Origin: Candidatus Fredericiella danica
GTDB lineage: Bacteria > Chloroflexota > Anaerolineae > Caldilineales > Caldilineaceae
NCBI GenBank assembly: GCA_016713335.1
Contig: JADJPH010000008.1
Location: 99,812 to 163,811 of the forward strand
Direction of reading: 5' to 3'
Length of the DNA stretch: 64,000 nt
Position 1 is the first letter of the stretch, and each line of letters begins with the position of its first letter. Below are positions 20,820-30,494 of the stretch, piece after piece. The notes beneath the pieces are model-generated. The model did not search any database. It was not told the DNA's origin and saw only the letters and a program-made list of their open reading frames with translations. A program made the translations under genes and the position numbers.

Positions 20820-21317
20820 ATGTCAACTTCAGCACTAGAAATCGGCGGGCGGGCGCCTTCATTTCAACTGACCGCGATCGGCTCTGGCCGTGTCATCAGT
20901 CCGGCCAGCAACAACGGCGCAGCATTGCTGCTGGCATTTCATGACCAGAACTCTGTCGACCTGGTGCAAGAGATGCAGCAGGCGGTGCGCATTCAGTATC
21001 CGGACCCTACGCACCTCTTGGCGCCAAGCCTTGTCAATATGAGCGTCGTGCCCTCACCCTTGCGCCCGCTGGCCGAGTCGGTCATGAAGGGGCAGTACAA
21101 CAAAGCCGCGGAACTGATGCCTGCGGGACTGGATGTCGCCGACTATGTCATCATTCTGTGTGACTGGGATGGCAAGGTGCACAAAGCCTACCATGCTGGC
21201 AAGGTCGCCAAGCAGCCGCAACTTATTTTGATAGACGCCGGCGGTGCAATCCGGGGCCTCTACCGCGGACGGGACCTGCGCAACGCTGCGCTGCAACTGC
21301 TCCAGGGCTTGACCTAG
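20820..21317 (+). CDS. Thioredoxin-fold (redoxin/AhpC-like) protein lacking a redox cysteine motif
   Basis: 165 residues, soluble. The N-terminus (IGGRAPSFQLTAIGSGRVIS) reads like the start of an AhpC/TSA redoxin, and the later strands (PQLILIDAGGAIRGLYRGRDL) complete a thioredoxin-like fold. Where peroxiredoxins have the peroxidatic Cys (after the first long strand) this has FHDQNSVDLV; the only Cys is in ILCDWDG, later in the chain. So a peroxidase role is unlikely and a binding or structural role is more plausible. GGGGACGG precedes ATG 20820. Converges on the HlyD gene with a 14-base gap. Confidence 0.6.
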   Translation: MSTSALEIGGRAPSFQLTAIGSGRVISPASNNGAALLLAFHDQNSVDLVQEMQQAVRIQYPDPTHLLAPSLVNMSVVPSPLRPLAESVMKGQYNKAAELMPAGLDVADYVIILCDWDGKVHKAYHAGKVAKQPQLILIDAGGAIRGLYRGRDLRNAALQLLQGLT

Positions 21318-21331
21318 CAAGCCTCCTCCGC

Positions 21332-22963
21332 TTACGGATTCCGCGCGGCGGCGCCAGGTCCTCCCGGACCACCGGGCCCGATCATGGCCTCAACATCCGA
21401 CGACAAGTAGGTGCTGACGCTGCCGATCACTTCGTCACCGGACGTCAGTTCCTGCGACGTCACCAGGCGCCAATCCCCCTGCACGGCACCGGGTGTCACA
21501 ACCGCCGTGAACGGTGCGCCAGCACGAACCACCCGCACTGTACTGACGCCATCGGTCTGTTGAATCGCATTGCCTGGCACCAGCCAGGCGCCATCGGTGG
21601 CAGCCTGGTCACGCTGTGTGGCCTCGAACGTCGCAACCGCAGTCATGCCAGGGCGCACTCCGTTCAGATCAGCGTCGTTCAATGCGACTTCTACCAGATA
21701 GTTCACTGCACTCTGGCCTGGCTCGCTCTTCGGGGCGATCCGCAATACGCTCCCGCTAAAGGTGCGTTCGGGAAGGGCATCGAGGCTGATTTCAGCGCGT
21801 TGGTCGACCGCCAGGGTCGCTACGTCGACTTCGGCAACCAGCACTTCGGCCTCTAAATCCGCCGGATTCGCCAACATAACGACGACCTGCCCGGAACGCA
21901 CTGACTCACCGACTTCGACTTCAGTACTGGTCACGACACCGGGACTGTCCGCCTTGACCTGCGCTTCTTGCAGATTTGTCAGCGCTTCCTCCAATGCCAC
22001 CAGCGCCTGCTGCAATTGCAATTCCGAGGCTGTGATCTCAAGTTGGCTTGCACCGTTTCGCAAGGTATCGAGCTTCGATTGGGCGCTGGCAACTTGCGCT
22101 TCGGCCGATGCCAGTTCATTCGGTTTCGGCTGCGCCTGGAGATCGGCCAATCGCTCCTGTGCGTCTCGAATGGAACTGACGGATGATTGAACTTCGGCAT
22201 CGCTGGCCGGTTCAGCCGCGACGGCATAGTCGGCTTTTGCAGCTTCATATTCAATGGTTGCGGTCTGTAGGGCTGCGGATTCCGGTGTTGCCCCGACATC
22301 GCCCCGCCATTTGATCTCATCATAATCGCGTTGCGCCTTCTCCATGTTCACACGCGCCTTTTCGAGACTTGCCTTGAGTTTTGTCTGCTCGTCTGCGCTC
22401 AGGTCAGCCGTGACGTCGCCGTATTTTGCCTGCGCGGCAGCAAGGCTGGCGCGGGCTGCGGCCAACTCAGCGTCGGTGGCGCCTGCCTCAACATCTGCGA
22501 GGTTCGCCTTTGCGGAAGCCAAATTCGCCTCGGCATCGGCGATGTCTTCGGTGCTGGCCGGATCCATGAGTTGATCAAGTTGATTCTGGCTTGTTTGTAC
22601 ATCCAGCCGCGCCCGCGTGACGGCGCGTTCAAGCGTAACCGTGTCAACACCAACCAGGAGATCGCCGGTCTCCACCATGTCACCGACTGCGATTGGCAGG
22701 TCGGTCACCGTGCCATCTACTTCGATCACAATCGGCTTCTCAGCGCCGAAAACGATGGATCCTGACGCCTGGGTCGCGCTTTCGACTGCACTTGCGGCGC
22801 GAATTTGCACCGTCGTGACGTCGTCACCAATTGATTGCGGCTGTGAACCCGGTGGGCGCAAACCGGCCTGCGCCAGGATGACAGTTGCGCCGGCGGCAAG
22901 CCCAACGAATATGACTACTACCCCTACAATCCATAGCCATTTGCGGCTCTTTTGCTTCTCCAT
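21332..22963 (-). CDS. MacA/HlyD-type periplasmic adaptor (membrane fusion protein)
   Basis: 543 residues. One N-terminal membrane anchor (WLWIVGVVVIFVGLAAGATV), half of a biotinyl-lipoyl domain, a long Ala/Glu-rich coiled-coil hairpin (about residues 100-330, many ASAQSKL/ANLASAKANL type heptads), the second lipoyl half (KADSPGVVTSTEVEVGESV), a beta-barrel (VLVAEVDVATLAVDQ) and a Gly/Pro-rich tail. Start ATG 22963 is favoured over 22993 because a GGGATGGGA stretch precedes it and the lysine-rich start leads into the anchor. It follows the ABC permease and ATPase, so the three form a MacAB-like exporter; no TolC is present, which fits a monoderm or atypical envelope. Confidence 0.9.
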   Translation of the reverse strand: MEKQKSRKWLWIVGVVVIFVGLAAGATVILAQAGLRPPGSQPQSIGDDVTTVQIRAASAVESATQASGSIVFGAEKPIVIEVDGTVTDLPIAVGDMVETGDLLVGVDTVTLERAVTRARLDVQTSQNQLDQLMDPASTEDIADAEANLASAKANLADVEAGATDAELAAARASLAAAQAKYGDVTADLSADEQTKLKASLEKARVNMEKAQRDYDEIKWRGDVGATPESAALQTATIEYEAAKADYAVAAEPASDAEVQSSVSSIRDAQERLADLQAQPKPNELASAEAQVASAQSKLDTLRNGASQLEITASELQLQQALVALEEALTNLQEAQVKADSPGVVTSTEVEVGESVRSGQVVVMLANPADLEAEVLVAEVDVATLAVDQRAEISLDALPERTFSGSVLRIAPKSEPGQSAVNYLVEVALNDADLNGVRPGMTAVATFEATQRDQAATDGAWLVPGNAIQQTDGVSTVRVVRAGAPFTAVVTPGAVQGDWRLVTSQELTSGDEVIGSVSTYLSSDVEAMIGPGGPGGPGAAARNP

Positions 22964-23043
22964 TGTCGTCCCATCCACTTCCCATGATTTCAACTACGAA
23001 CCATGATTCGAGTTCCGTTCGCCAGATACTCAGATCCTGAGCG

Positions 23044-24255
23044 CTATTCGTACCGCAGCGCCTCAATCGGGTCGAGTCGCGTGGCGCGCAGCGCCGGATA
23101 AAGCCCAAAAATAAAACCGGTGGCGGTGCTCACACCCAGCGCCAATGCCAGCGCCTCACCACTGATGATGATCTCAAAAGGCATGGCCGGGAACAGGCCG
23201 ACCAATCCGCCAAGTCCATAGCTGATGCTCGCACCGATGGCCCCACCCAGCAGGCAGAGCACCAGCGCCTCAATCAGGAACTGCAACAAGATATCGCGAT
23301 CGCGCGCACCCACTGCTCGCCGTAACCCGATCTCCTTTGTGCGCTCCGTAACGGCCACCAACATGATGTTCATGATGCCGATCCCGCCGACCAACAGGCT
23401 GACCGCGCCGATGCTGCCGAAAAAGATGCTCAGGGTGGTGGTCACACTGCCGGCAATGTCGAGCAGGCTCGCCTGATTGAAGATACTGAAGTCATTGTCA
23501 TCGTCCGCATTGAGGGCATGGCGAAGGCGCAATGTCTCCTCCACCCGCTTCTCAGCGGTGTCCATCAGGGTGCTGTCACCGACTGCGATGCTCAGCCCCG
23601 TCAGCGTGAGATCACCGCGGTAGCGTGGTGCGGCGAACAACCTCCCTTGCACCGTCGACAGCGGCGCAAAAACCCGGCTATCGTTGCTGCCAAAGCCGGC
23701 GCCACCGCTCTCCTTCAACACACCGATCACGGTCATCGGTTGATTGCCGATCCGGAACTGGCGACCGACTGCATCGCTACTGCCAAAGAGGTCCTGCGCC
23801 AATGTCGCACCCAATACGGCGACCGTCGCCTGTGACTCTACTTCGGCTGCCGTGAAGAAGCTCCCCTGCGCCACTTCCAGGTTGCGCACCACCGCATATT
23901 CGGGCGATGCGCCGACAATCTGGGCGGATTCGTTGTTTTCACCGGCAGCCACCGCCGCCTGGGCCGTGTATTCAGGCACAACACTATCAATTTCAGGATG
24001 CAACTGCCGGTCCTCCAGCATGGCAGCGTCGCCAAGGGTTAACGTATTGGCGCCGTTCATAGCCGTCACGGTCAGCAGGTTGGTGCCCTGGCTTTCGATG
24101 TCGGCCGTAATACTGGCGGACGCACCGGCGCCAATGCCCAGGGTGATCAGCACTGCCGCCACGCCGATAATGACGCCCAGCATGGTCAGCAGCGACCGCA
24201 TCTTATTGGCGAGAATGCTCTGGAGGGAGAGCCAACCATATCGAAACAGCGTCAT
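23044..24255 (-). CDS. MacB-like ABC transporter permease (FtsX family)
   Basis: 403 residues. An N-terminal TM segment (SLLTMLGVIIGVAAVLITLGI) is followed by a periplasmic MacB_PCD domain of about 220 residues. Three TM helices then form the FtsX domain (FGSIGAVSLLVGGIGIMNIM, then EIGLRRAVGARDRDIL, the coupling motif). The C-terminal LDPIEALRYE is the classical end of this family. Start ATG overlaps the ATPase stop by four bases. The HlyD adaptor gene starts 80 bases downstream. Substrate (peptide, lipid or antibiotic) unknown. Confidence 0.92.
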   Translation of the reverse strand: MTLFRYGWLSLQSILANKMRSLLTMLGVIIGVAAVLITLGIGAGASASITADIESQGTNLLTVTAMNGANTLTLGDAAMLEDRQLHPEIDSVVPEYTAQAAVAAGENNESAQIVGASPEYAVVRNLEVAQGSFFTAAEVESQATVAVLGATLAQDLFGSSDAVGRQFRIGNQPMTVIGVLKESGGAGFGSNDSRVFAPLSTVQGRLFAAPRYRGDLTLTGLSIAVGDSTLMDTAEKRVEETLRLRHALNADDDNDFSIFNQASLLDIAGSVTTTLSIFFGSIGAVSLLVGGIGIMNIMLVAVTERTKEIGLRRAVGARDRDILLQFLIEALVLCLLGGAIGASISYGLGGLVGLFPAMPFEIIISGEALALALGVSTATGFIFGLYPALRATRLDPIEALRYE

Positions 24256-24995
24256 TGCGCACCTGCTTTCGTGTCCTCGACAACTACGCCGTCGCTCAGT
24301 GTGATCTGCCGGCTGGCGTGGCGGGCGACATGGCCGTCGTGGGTCACGACGATCAGAGTCAGCCCCTGCTGGTTTAGGTCGTCAAAGAGCGCCATCACCT
24401 CGGCGCCGGTCTTTGAGTCGAGCGCACCGGTCGGTTCATCGGCCAGTATGATGCTCGGGTTCGTGACGAGAGCGCGTGCAATCGCAACGCGCTGTTGCTG
24501 GCCGCCCGACAATTCGTCCGGCCGGTGGTGGATACGTTTGCTTAGCCCCACCCGCTCAAGCGCCTCTCTGGCGCGCGCCGCCGCCGGCTGCCCGGTGACC
24601 CCGGCATAGAAAAGTGGCACTTCGACCTGACGCTGGGCCGAAGTCCTCGGCAACAGGTTAAAGCGCTGAAAGACGAAGCCGATCTCGCGGTTGCGCAACT
24701 GCGCCATACGGTCCCGACTCAAACTGTTGGCGTCGGCGCCGGCCAGGCGAAAAACGCCGCTGGTGGGCCGGTCGAGAAGACCGATGATGTTCATCAGCGT
24801 GCTTTTGCCGGAGCCGCTTGCCCCGACGATGGCCACGTATTCACCGCGCGCAATGGCGATCGAAATGCCGTCCAACGCCCGCACTTCTTCATCTCCCATC
24901 TTATAGACCTTGCTCAGCGCTTCCGCTTCAATCACCCACTTGCCCGGTTCTGCTGCACTGTTTGCGGATTCTGCTGGATATTCGAGTGCTTGCAT
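24252..24995 (-). CDS. ABC transporter ATP-binding protein of the MacB/LolD class
   Basis: 247 residues. Walker A is IVGASGSGKSTLMNIIGLLD, the Q-loop is in VFQRFNLLP, the signature is LSGGQQQRVAIARAL, Walker B is IILADEPTGALD and the switch is VVTHD. The start at ATG 24995 is chosen because GGAG lies nine bases upstream and the frame further up has no family residues. First gene of the ATPase-permease-adaptor operon, divergent from the two-component sensor at 25184, which may control it (inference). Confidence 0.93.
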   Translation of the reverse strand: MQALEYPAESANSAAEPGKWVIEAEALSKVYKMGDEEVRALDGISIAIARGEYVAIVGASGSGKSTLMNIIGLLDRPTSGVFRLAGADANSLSRDRMAQLRNREIGFVFQRFNLLPRTSAQRQVEVPLFYAGVTGQPAAARAREALERVGLSKRIHHRPDELSGGQQQRVAIARALVTNPSIILADEPTGALDSKTGAEVMALFDDLNQQGLTLIVVTHDGHVARHASRQITLSDGVVVEDTKAGAQ

Positions 24996-25168
24996 CAACA
25001 CTTGCTCCGTTGTCAATCGATTCACATTCCACTGCGTCAAGCATAGAGCGAGATACGCTCCAGCAACAGTGGACCGCTTCATCGGTGGCTGTGAACTGCT
25101 TCACGATGGCATATGAGTGGACTCATGCTGCAGGCTGAGCCGCTGCACAGGCGTAGCCAGAATGGGCG

Positions 25169-25177
25169 TGCTATACT
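25169..25177 (+). promoter_or_regulatory. Extended -10 (TGCTATACT) very close to the kinase start
   Basis: TG-n-TATACT ends six bases before ATG 25184, so the transcript start would fall on or beside the A of the ATG: a leaderless mRNA. No matching -35 is visible. Confidence 0.45.
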
Positions 25178-25183
25178 GCAGCC

Positions 25184-26446
25184 ATGCGAACACCAAATTT
25201 CGATTTCGCAAAGCCGACCGGCCGTGATGCCGGTGAACTCGAACCCGGTCTGCTGCCCGTGCTCCGGATTGTCATTGGGTTACAGGCCGCAATCTGGGGT
25301 CTCCGCATGATCGGCGGGCTGATGCACCAGGCGAAGGAACCGCCTCTGACGTGGTGGTTTGTGTTTACATTGCCCCTGCTTTTTGCAGTTTTCTACCCGG
25401 GTCTCACAGAGCGGCTTGGGCATTGGTTTCTTCCCGTCACCCTTAGCTATGTACACTCCTGAGCCTCATTGCCCATGTCGTATCGCTTGATTGGGTGCTG
25501 AAGCAGCCAGAACTTCGTCCATACTTCGCCAACACAACAATCGCGCTACCCTTCTTTGATGGTAGCTGGGCGCTGTTTATTATGCTGCTGATCCCATTGG
25601 TCTTCATCTCGTGGCAGTACGATTTCCGGCGTGGTTCTCTTCAGCGCCGGAGTTGCCGTTGCAGAAGTGATCCTGATCGGGGCGGTGTTTTACGTGAATC
25701 AATTGCCCGTCTGGCAGAACGCGCTCTCCGCAGTCGGGCAAGGCATCATCTTTGTGCTCATCGGCTACATCCTGACCCGCATGATGGATGCACAACGCAT
25801 ACAACGGCGCGAACTTGCCGCCCATGCGGCCATGGTGGAGCAATTGACGATCAGCCGCGAACGCAACCGCATGGCACGCGAACTTCACGATACACTGGCC
25901 CATTCGCTGAGCGCTGTGTCGGTCCAACTGGAGGCGGTCGACAGCGCACTCGACACGGCGCCTGATACGGCGCGCCTGCTGCTTACCAAAGATTGGCCCA
26001 GACGCGATCCGGTTTAACGGAAACCCGGCGCGCGATGCAATCACTGCGGGCTTCCCGCTTGAGGATCTGGGGCTTGCGTTGGCGATTGAGTCCCTGGCCG
26101 AATCGACCGCCCGGCGCGCCGGGCTTGCCGCCGAGATTCAGGTTGACGAGAACACGTTGTCATTGCCGCCGGCCATCGAACAGGGCGTCTATCGGATTGC
26201 GCAGGAAGCCTTTGCCAATGTTGCCCGCCATGCCAGTGCGACCACATTGCACGTAACCCTGCGTAGAACCGATGGTCTCCAACTAACGATCCGCGATAAT
26301 GGCCGCGGTTTTTGCAGGAGTCCACCAGTGTCAATGGGCATTACGGGATCATTGGCATGCGCGAGCGGGCGGCGATGATGGGGGCAGATCTGAGCGTGGA
26401 GAGCACCCCAGGGTTGGGCACGACGGTGAAACTGGTGTTGCCATGA
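25184..26446 (+). CDS. NarL-type (HisKA_3) membrane sensor histidine kinase, broken by about five frame shifts
   Basis: Read across frames, this is a sensor of about 420 residues with several N-terminal TM helices (LRIVIGLQAAIWGLRMI, WWFVFTLPLLFAVFY, LFIMLLIPLVFISW, VAVAEVILIGAVFYV, GIIFVLIGYILTRM). A HisKA_3 dimerisation helix follows with RELHDTLAHSLSAVSVQLE, the His in ELHD being the phosphorylation site. HATPase_c has FANVARHA and IRDNGRGF, and ends GMRERAAMMGADLSVES and GLGTTVKLVLP. Breaks lie near 25455, 25630, 26005, 26060 and 26315. Its TGA overlaps the ATG of the response regulator (26443), a textbook coupled pair. Divergent from the MacAB-like exporter, a common arrangement for envelope-stress sensing. 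Confidence 0.82.
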
Positions 26447-27100
26447 TCCGTGTACTTCTCTGCGACGATCAGCCAATCGTCACTGAAGGGATCCAGGTTA
26501 TCCTCCGGCAGGCCAGCGACCTTGAGGTGGTCGGCATCGCCAACGATGGCGCCGAAGCAGTTGAATGGGTGGCGCGGTTGCATCCGGATGTCGTCTTGAT
26601 GGATTTACGCATGCCGGTGATGAACGGCATCCAGGCAACCCAACAGATCCGCCAGCAACACCCGGACACGCGGGTGCTCGTGCTGACAACCTACGATGAG
26701 GATGAATGGGTCTTTGATGCGATCCGGGCCGGCGCGTCCGGCTATCTGCTCAAAGACGCGCCGCGCGAACAGATCATCGCCGCCATTCGTGGCACAGCCG
26801 CCGGTGTGACGCATGTCGACCCGAAAGTGGCGGGCAAACTCTTCACCTATATCGCACAACCGGGCCAGCAATCAGCCCCGCCCACGTCTTTTGCGGTCGA
26901 TCCCAACCCGCGCGAGCGAGAAATCCTGGGTCTCCTGGCCGAGGGGCTATCAAACGCCGAAATTGCGGATCGCCTGTTTCTGGTCCAAGGGCACCATTCA
27001 AAACTACATCAGCAGCCTCTTCACAAAACTGGATGTAACCGACCGCACCCAGGCCGCGATCCTGGCGTTACGGTATGGATTGGTGAAGCGGCAGGATTAG
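26443..27100 (+). CDS. NarL/LuxR-family response regulator (frame broken near 26985)
   Basis: About 219 residues. Receiver: IRVLLCDDQPIV (acidic pair), VVLMDLRMPVMNG with the phospho-Asp, LTTYDEDEW and LLKDAPRE (conserved Lys). The LuxR HTH starts PREREILGLLAEGLSNAEIA and continues in another frame as KGTIQNYISSLFTKLDVTDR to a stop at 27100. Without that shift the first frame appears to run on into the next gene as one giant protein, which is an artefact. Starts in the stop codon of the cognate kinase. Likely targets are the neighbouring exporter or envelope genes (inference). Confidence 0.87.
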
Positions 27101-27159
27101 CGCCAGCATCCCTTCAAAAACCAAGACCTTGGTCTGCATGCAGTAGAATAGACGTTACT

Positions 27160-29088
27160 ATGCAGACAGACATCCGCGTACCTCGCTCGTCCTACAAGAC
27201 AGAATGGTGGCTCATTCTGGCTATTCTGGCGGGCGGCACACTCTTGCGGCTTTGGGCGCTTGGCGACAAGGGGCTTGGCTATGATGAAGCCGCCACCGCC
27301 TTGATGGCGCGCGCCTCCTTGGGCGAGATTCTCACTTTCCATTGGAACGCCGGGTTCGAACACCCCCCCCTCTGGCAATGGACCATGCACCTCTGGTCCA
27401 CCCTCTTTGGCCAAAGCGAATTTTCCCTGCGCCTGCTGCCGGCACTCATGGGTGCGCTGAGCATTGCCCTCACTTGGGCGTGGCTGCGGGCACTCTGGCC
27501 ACACCAAACGGCGCTGCGCCTGAGCGCCGCGGGGCTGGTTGCGATCTCACCGGTGTTGGTCTACTACAGCCAGGAAGCCCGCATGTATGCGATTGTGCTG
27601 GCACTGGCGCTCTGCTCGCTCTGGGGCGCTGCCCTGCTCGTTCATCGCCCGCGTGCACGGACGGCAATGGCCTTTGTTGTCGCCAACTGGTTGATGACCG
27701 GCTTCCACTACTATGCGATCTTACTCATAGGCGTCGAAGGACTCTTTTTTTTGCTACTGGCTTTGTGGCAGCGCAAGGGCTGGCGGCCACCGGTTCTGTG
27801 GATTGGCTGCACAGTGGTTTCACTGGTTCCAATCGCGTTGTGGATGGCCTTTGCCCCCGGCTTCCGCGCCACCATCGGCGTCATTGGCGGCGATGTGGGG
27901 GGCGGCGCCGGTCTAAGTGCGCTGCAATTCTTTGATGGCCTCTGGCGTGACCTGAGCTTTGGCGGCATTCGCTGGCAGCCGCCGTCCGCGGCGCTGGGCT
28001 ATCTGCTGCTGGCGCCGGCACTGCTTGGCATGGTCGTGCTGATCATCCAGGATTGGCGCAGCAAGGCGGCGACGCCGTGGAGCTGGCTGATTACCCTCAT
28101 CGTCGTTGCGCCGCTGGTGATCAGCGTGACGTTGTTCCGGATGCTGGCAGCGCGCTATGTCCTGTTCATCATGCCCGCCCTGTACACGCTGGTTGCGGCG
28201 GCCGTGGTCTGGCTCTGGCGGCGGCACTGGGTGATCGGGGTCATTGCGCTCGCCTTTCCTCTTGCCGCCGCCGCCATCGGGTTGACCTACTACTTCGGCC
28301 CATACCTCAAGAGCGAATACCGGGAGATGACGCAATTCCTACGCCAGGAGCGCAGCCCCGATGACGCCGTCATGCTCTACGCCCCACGCCAGCATCTGTT
28401 GGCCAAATACTATCTGCCGGCCGATTGGACCTATGCCACGGCGCCGCAGATTACGCTCCCGCCCTATTGGCCGGTGACGGCGCCGCACGTGGTGCCGGAG
28501 GAGATGGATGGCCAGATCCAGGATCTGCTGGCGGCGCACCCTGCGTTATGGCTCATCGTGACGGCTCAGGACGAGGTGGACCCCGGAGAGTTCGTGCCAA
28601 AGTACCTCACGGCGGTCAGTTTCAAGGATGACTGCTGGGCGTGGCTGGATGTCCAGTTGTGTCATTTTGTCAGCCCGCAGCACGCACAGCTAGACTCGCC
28701 GGTGCAACAGGACATCCTGTTCAACGACGAATTCCGGCTCGAACAGAGTGCGGCGGCGTTGATCGGTGATGCGGCGATCGGCCGGCGCTACATGCTCGTC
28801 GAGTTGGATTGGTTAGCCGAGAAGAAACCGTCGGCGGACTATCGCGTCACGTTGCGGCTCCTGGATCCGGCCGGTCAGGTGGTGGCGCAACGGGATGATT
28901 TCCCGATTGGTCCGCTGCTGCCGCCGACGACCTGGAATGAAGGCGACGCCAAGCCGGGGTACATGGCGCTCCCGCTGCCAGGAGGGTTACCGGCCGGCGA
29001 GTATCGGCTGGTGGCGGGGGTGTATGATCCGAATTCAGGGGCGGAGTTGGGAGACGCGGTGGAGATTGGAAAGTTTCGATGGGAGTGA
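27160..29088 (+). CDS. Polyprenol-phosphate-sugar-dependent membrane glycosyltransferase (GT39/ArnT/PMT-like)
   Basis: 642 residues. The family landmark is the luminal loop GYDEAATALMA followed by HPPLWQWTMHLW, i.e. the catalytic Asp-Glu then HPP motif of GT-C enzymes. About 10-12 TM helices fill residues 15-400 (for example AAAVVWLWRRHWVIGVIALAF). The C-terminal 240 residues are an extracytoplasmic beta-rich domain ending YDPNSGAELGDAVEIGKF. Start ATG 27160 is chosen as the first Met before the cytosolic lead (MQTDIRVPRSSYKTEW). A 6-2-6 palindrome (27120-27133) and a TAGAAT box lie upstream. Likely glycosylates an exported lipid or protein; substrate unknown. Confidence 0.85.
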   Translation: MQTDIRVPRSSYKTEWWLILAILAGGTLLRLWALGDKGLGYDEAATALMARASLGEILTFHWNAGFEHPPLWQWTMHLWSTLFGQSEFSLRLLPALMGALSIALTWAWLRALWPHQTALRLSAAGLVAISPVLVYYSQEARMYAIVLALALCSLWGAALLVHRPRARTAMAFVVANWLMTGFHYYAILLIGVEGLFFLLLALWQRKGWRPPVLWIGCTVVSLVPIALWMAFAPGFRATIGVIGGDVGGGAGLSALQFFDGLWRDLSFGGIRWQPPSAALGYLLLAPALLGMVVLIIQDWRSKAATPWSWLITLIVVAPLVISVTLFRMLAARYVLFIMPALYTLVAAAVVWLWRRHWVIGVIALAFPLAAAAIGLTYYFGPYLKSEYREMTQFLRQERSPDDAVMLYAPRQHLLAKYYLPADWTYATAPQITLPPYWPVTAPHVVPEEMDGQIQDLLAAHPALWLIVTAQDEVDPGEFVPKYLTAVSFKDDCWAWLDVQLCHFVSPQHAQLDSPVQQDILFNDEFRLEQSAAALIGDAAIGRRYMLVELDWLAEKKPSADYRVTLRLLDPAGQVVAQRDDFPIGPLLPPTTWNEGDAKPGYMALPLPGGLPAGEYRLVAGVYDPNSGAELGDAVEIGKFRWE

Positions 29089-29132
29089 AATGGGCGGGAG
29101 AGCGGCATACTGCCGTTGGGCGCCGTCACCGC

Positions 29133-30494
29133 TCAGGGTGAAAGGAACGACGGCGCAACCAGATCGCCGGTGATGCGCGCCAGCAGCGCGGCCGGCGCCG
29201 CATCGGTGTAGACACTCACAATACCTTCGTCATCAACCGACAGTACTGTGGCGATCGTTGGGCGATCACCGCCCACAAACACCAGGGCATGGGTCGCGGG
29301 CAGCCAGTCTGCTTCCGATGGTAACCCACCTGGCTGTGCATAGACGCCCACCAGGACCGGATTTCCAGCCAGGAATGCACGGAGCCAGCCCTCCTGTTCA
29401 TCGGGTCTGGCGAACACCCCTTCGGCATCGAGCAGCGGCAGCCCTGCCACCGTTGTTCCTTCGGGCTCACCTTCCCGGCACGCGGGTGGCCCGCCCAACG
29501 CCGCCACCTGTCCGCAACGAAACGTACTGTAGTGGATGCGTTCACCAAGGCGCGTTGCATCGCCCGCAGTCACAGCCGAGATGACTGTATCAACCACTGG
29601 CAGATCGTACATACGTTCACCCGCAACATGGGCGCCGCCACTCACGTAAGGTCCGCGAATCGATTTTGCAAGCATCATGAACGCATCAAAGCGCGCCTGG
29701 ATCGGTGTATCCTCAGTGCCGTGCAGTAGACTCTGTTGCAGGGCCGCCATCTCTGCGTCAAAAGCTTGCTGGCCCTGTTCGCTACACGCCGTAGGATCGG
29801 TATGTGCCGCACGAAATGATGCGATCAGCGCAGCCTCTTGCTCCCCCGGAAGAAGCGCACCTGCAAAACCGAAGCCTTGGATGACCGGATGCTCCGGCAG
29901 GTTGACGACAACGAAGACGCGGGGTGGGATGGGCGGCACACCATCGCCGCAGACGCGGGTCGAGTCGGGCATCAGCCCCAAGATTGCAACGCCAGGCGCC
30001 GCTTCCAGACATAGATCCGCATCCCAAATCGTGCAGAGTGATTGCACCGAACCATCCGGAAAACCGGACTGGTCCGTCCACATTGGCCCGCGCCCCTCGC
30101 TAAAATTAGCGCTACGACCACCAGCACTACCCCCCTGGCGCTCCATCATGTACTCATAAGCCAGACCCGAATATCCTCCGGGCTTCAATTCAACACCGGC
30201 GATTCGTCCCATAAATTCTGGGTAGGCAAAATCGAGCGCGAGAAAGTCATCGTGACATTGAACTACATCACTTTGCTCCTTGCATGTGACCGGCACCGCG
30301 GGGAGTGGCGTTGGGACAACGTCAGTTGTGGAGGCCGGACTCTGTACCTGCAACGTCGGAGAACCGGCCGGCAGCATCGACGGACTCGGTTGCGAGACGG
30401 CTTCCAATGTGGCGGGCGGCGGCGGAGTCAGCGCGGCACAGCCCGCGCCAAGTGCCATCACAACCACCAGGTAGCAGTACAGGCACAGACGCAT
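29133..30494 (-). CDS. Lipoprotein of unknown function
   Basis: 453 residues. ATG 30494 follows GGAGAT. Type II signal peptide with lipobox LGAGC (Cys about residue 19), then a Pro/Thr/Ser-rich spacer of about 50 residues. The mature domain has many paired cysteines (CKEQSDVVQC, SLCTIWDADLC, FRCGQVAALGGPPAC), suggesting disulphides and an exported location. GYSGLAYEYMMER and HALVFVGGDRPTIATV look like parts of an enzyme or peptidase-like fold, but I do not recognise the family. Converges on the membrane glycosyltransferase, with 44 bases between stops. Confidence 0.75.
   Translation of the reverse strand: MRLCLYCYLVVVMALGAGCAALTPPPPATLEAVSQPSPSMLPAGSPTLQVQSPASTTDVVPTPLPAVPVTCKEQSDVVQCHDDFLALDFAYPEFMGRIAGVELKPGGYSGLAYEYMMERQGGSAGGRSANFSEGRGPMWTDQSGFPDGSVQSLCTIWDADLCLEAAPGVAILGLMPDSTRVCGDGVPPIPPRVFVVVNLPEHPVIQGFGFAGALLPGEQEAALIASFRAAHTDPTACSEQGQQAFDAEMAALQQSLLHGTEDTPIQARFDAFMMLAKSIRGPYVSGGAHVAGERMYDLPVVDTVISAVTAGDATRLGERIHYSTFRCGQVAALGGPPACREGEPEGTTVAGLPLLDAEGVFARPDEQEGWLRAFLAGNPVLVGVYAQPGGLPSEADWLPATHALVFVGGDRPTIATVLSVDDEGIVSVYTDAAPAALLARITGDLVAPSFLSP

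Noticed and set aside
27120..27133. Operator ACCAAG-AC-CTTGGT before the glycosyltransferase
   Set aside because: Palindrome is real but short, single-copy, and within the end of the regulator region; too little to call a site.
27340..27360. tRNA T-arm-like GGGTTCGAAC
   Set aside because: It lies inside the glycosyltransferase coding sequence, with no cloverleaf around it.
26299..29088. A 929-residue frame joining a response regulator to a glycosyltransferase
   Set aside because: The LuxR HTH continues in another frame to a stop at 27100, and the glycosyltransferase has its own ATG at 27160. The fusion is an accidental read-through after a frame shift.
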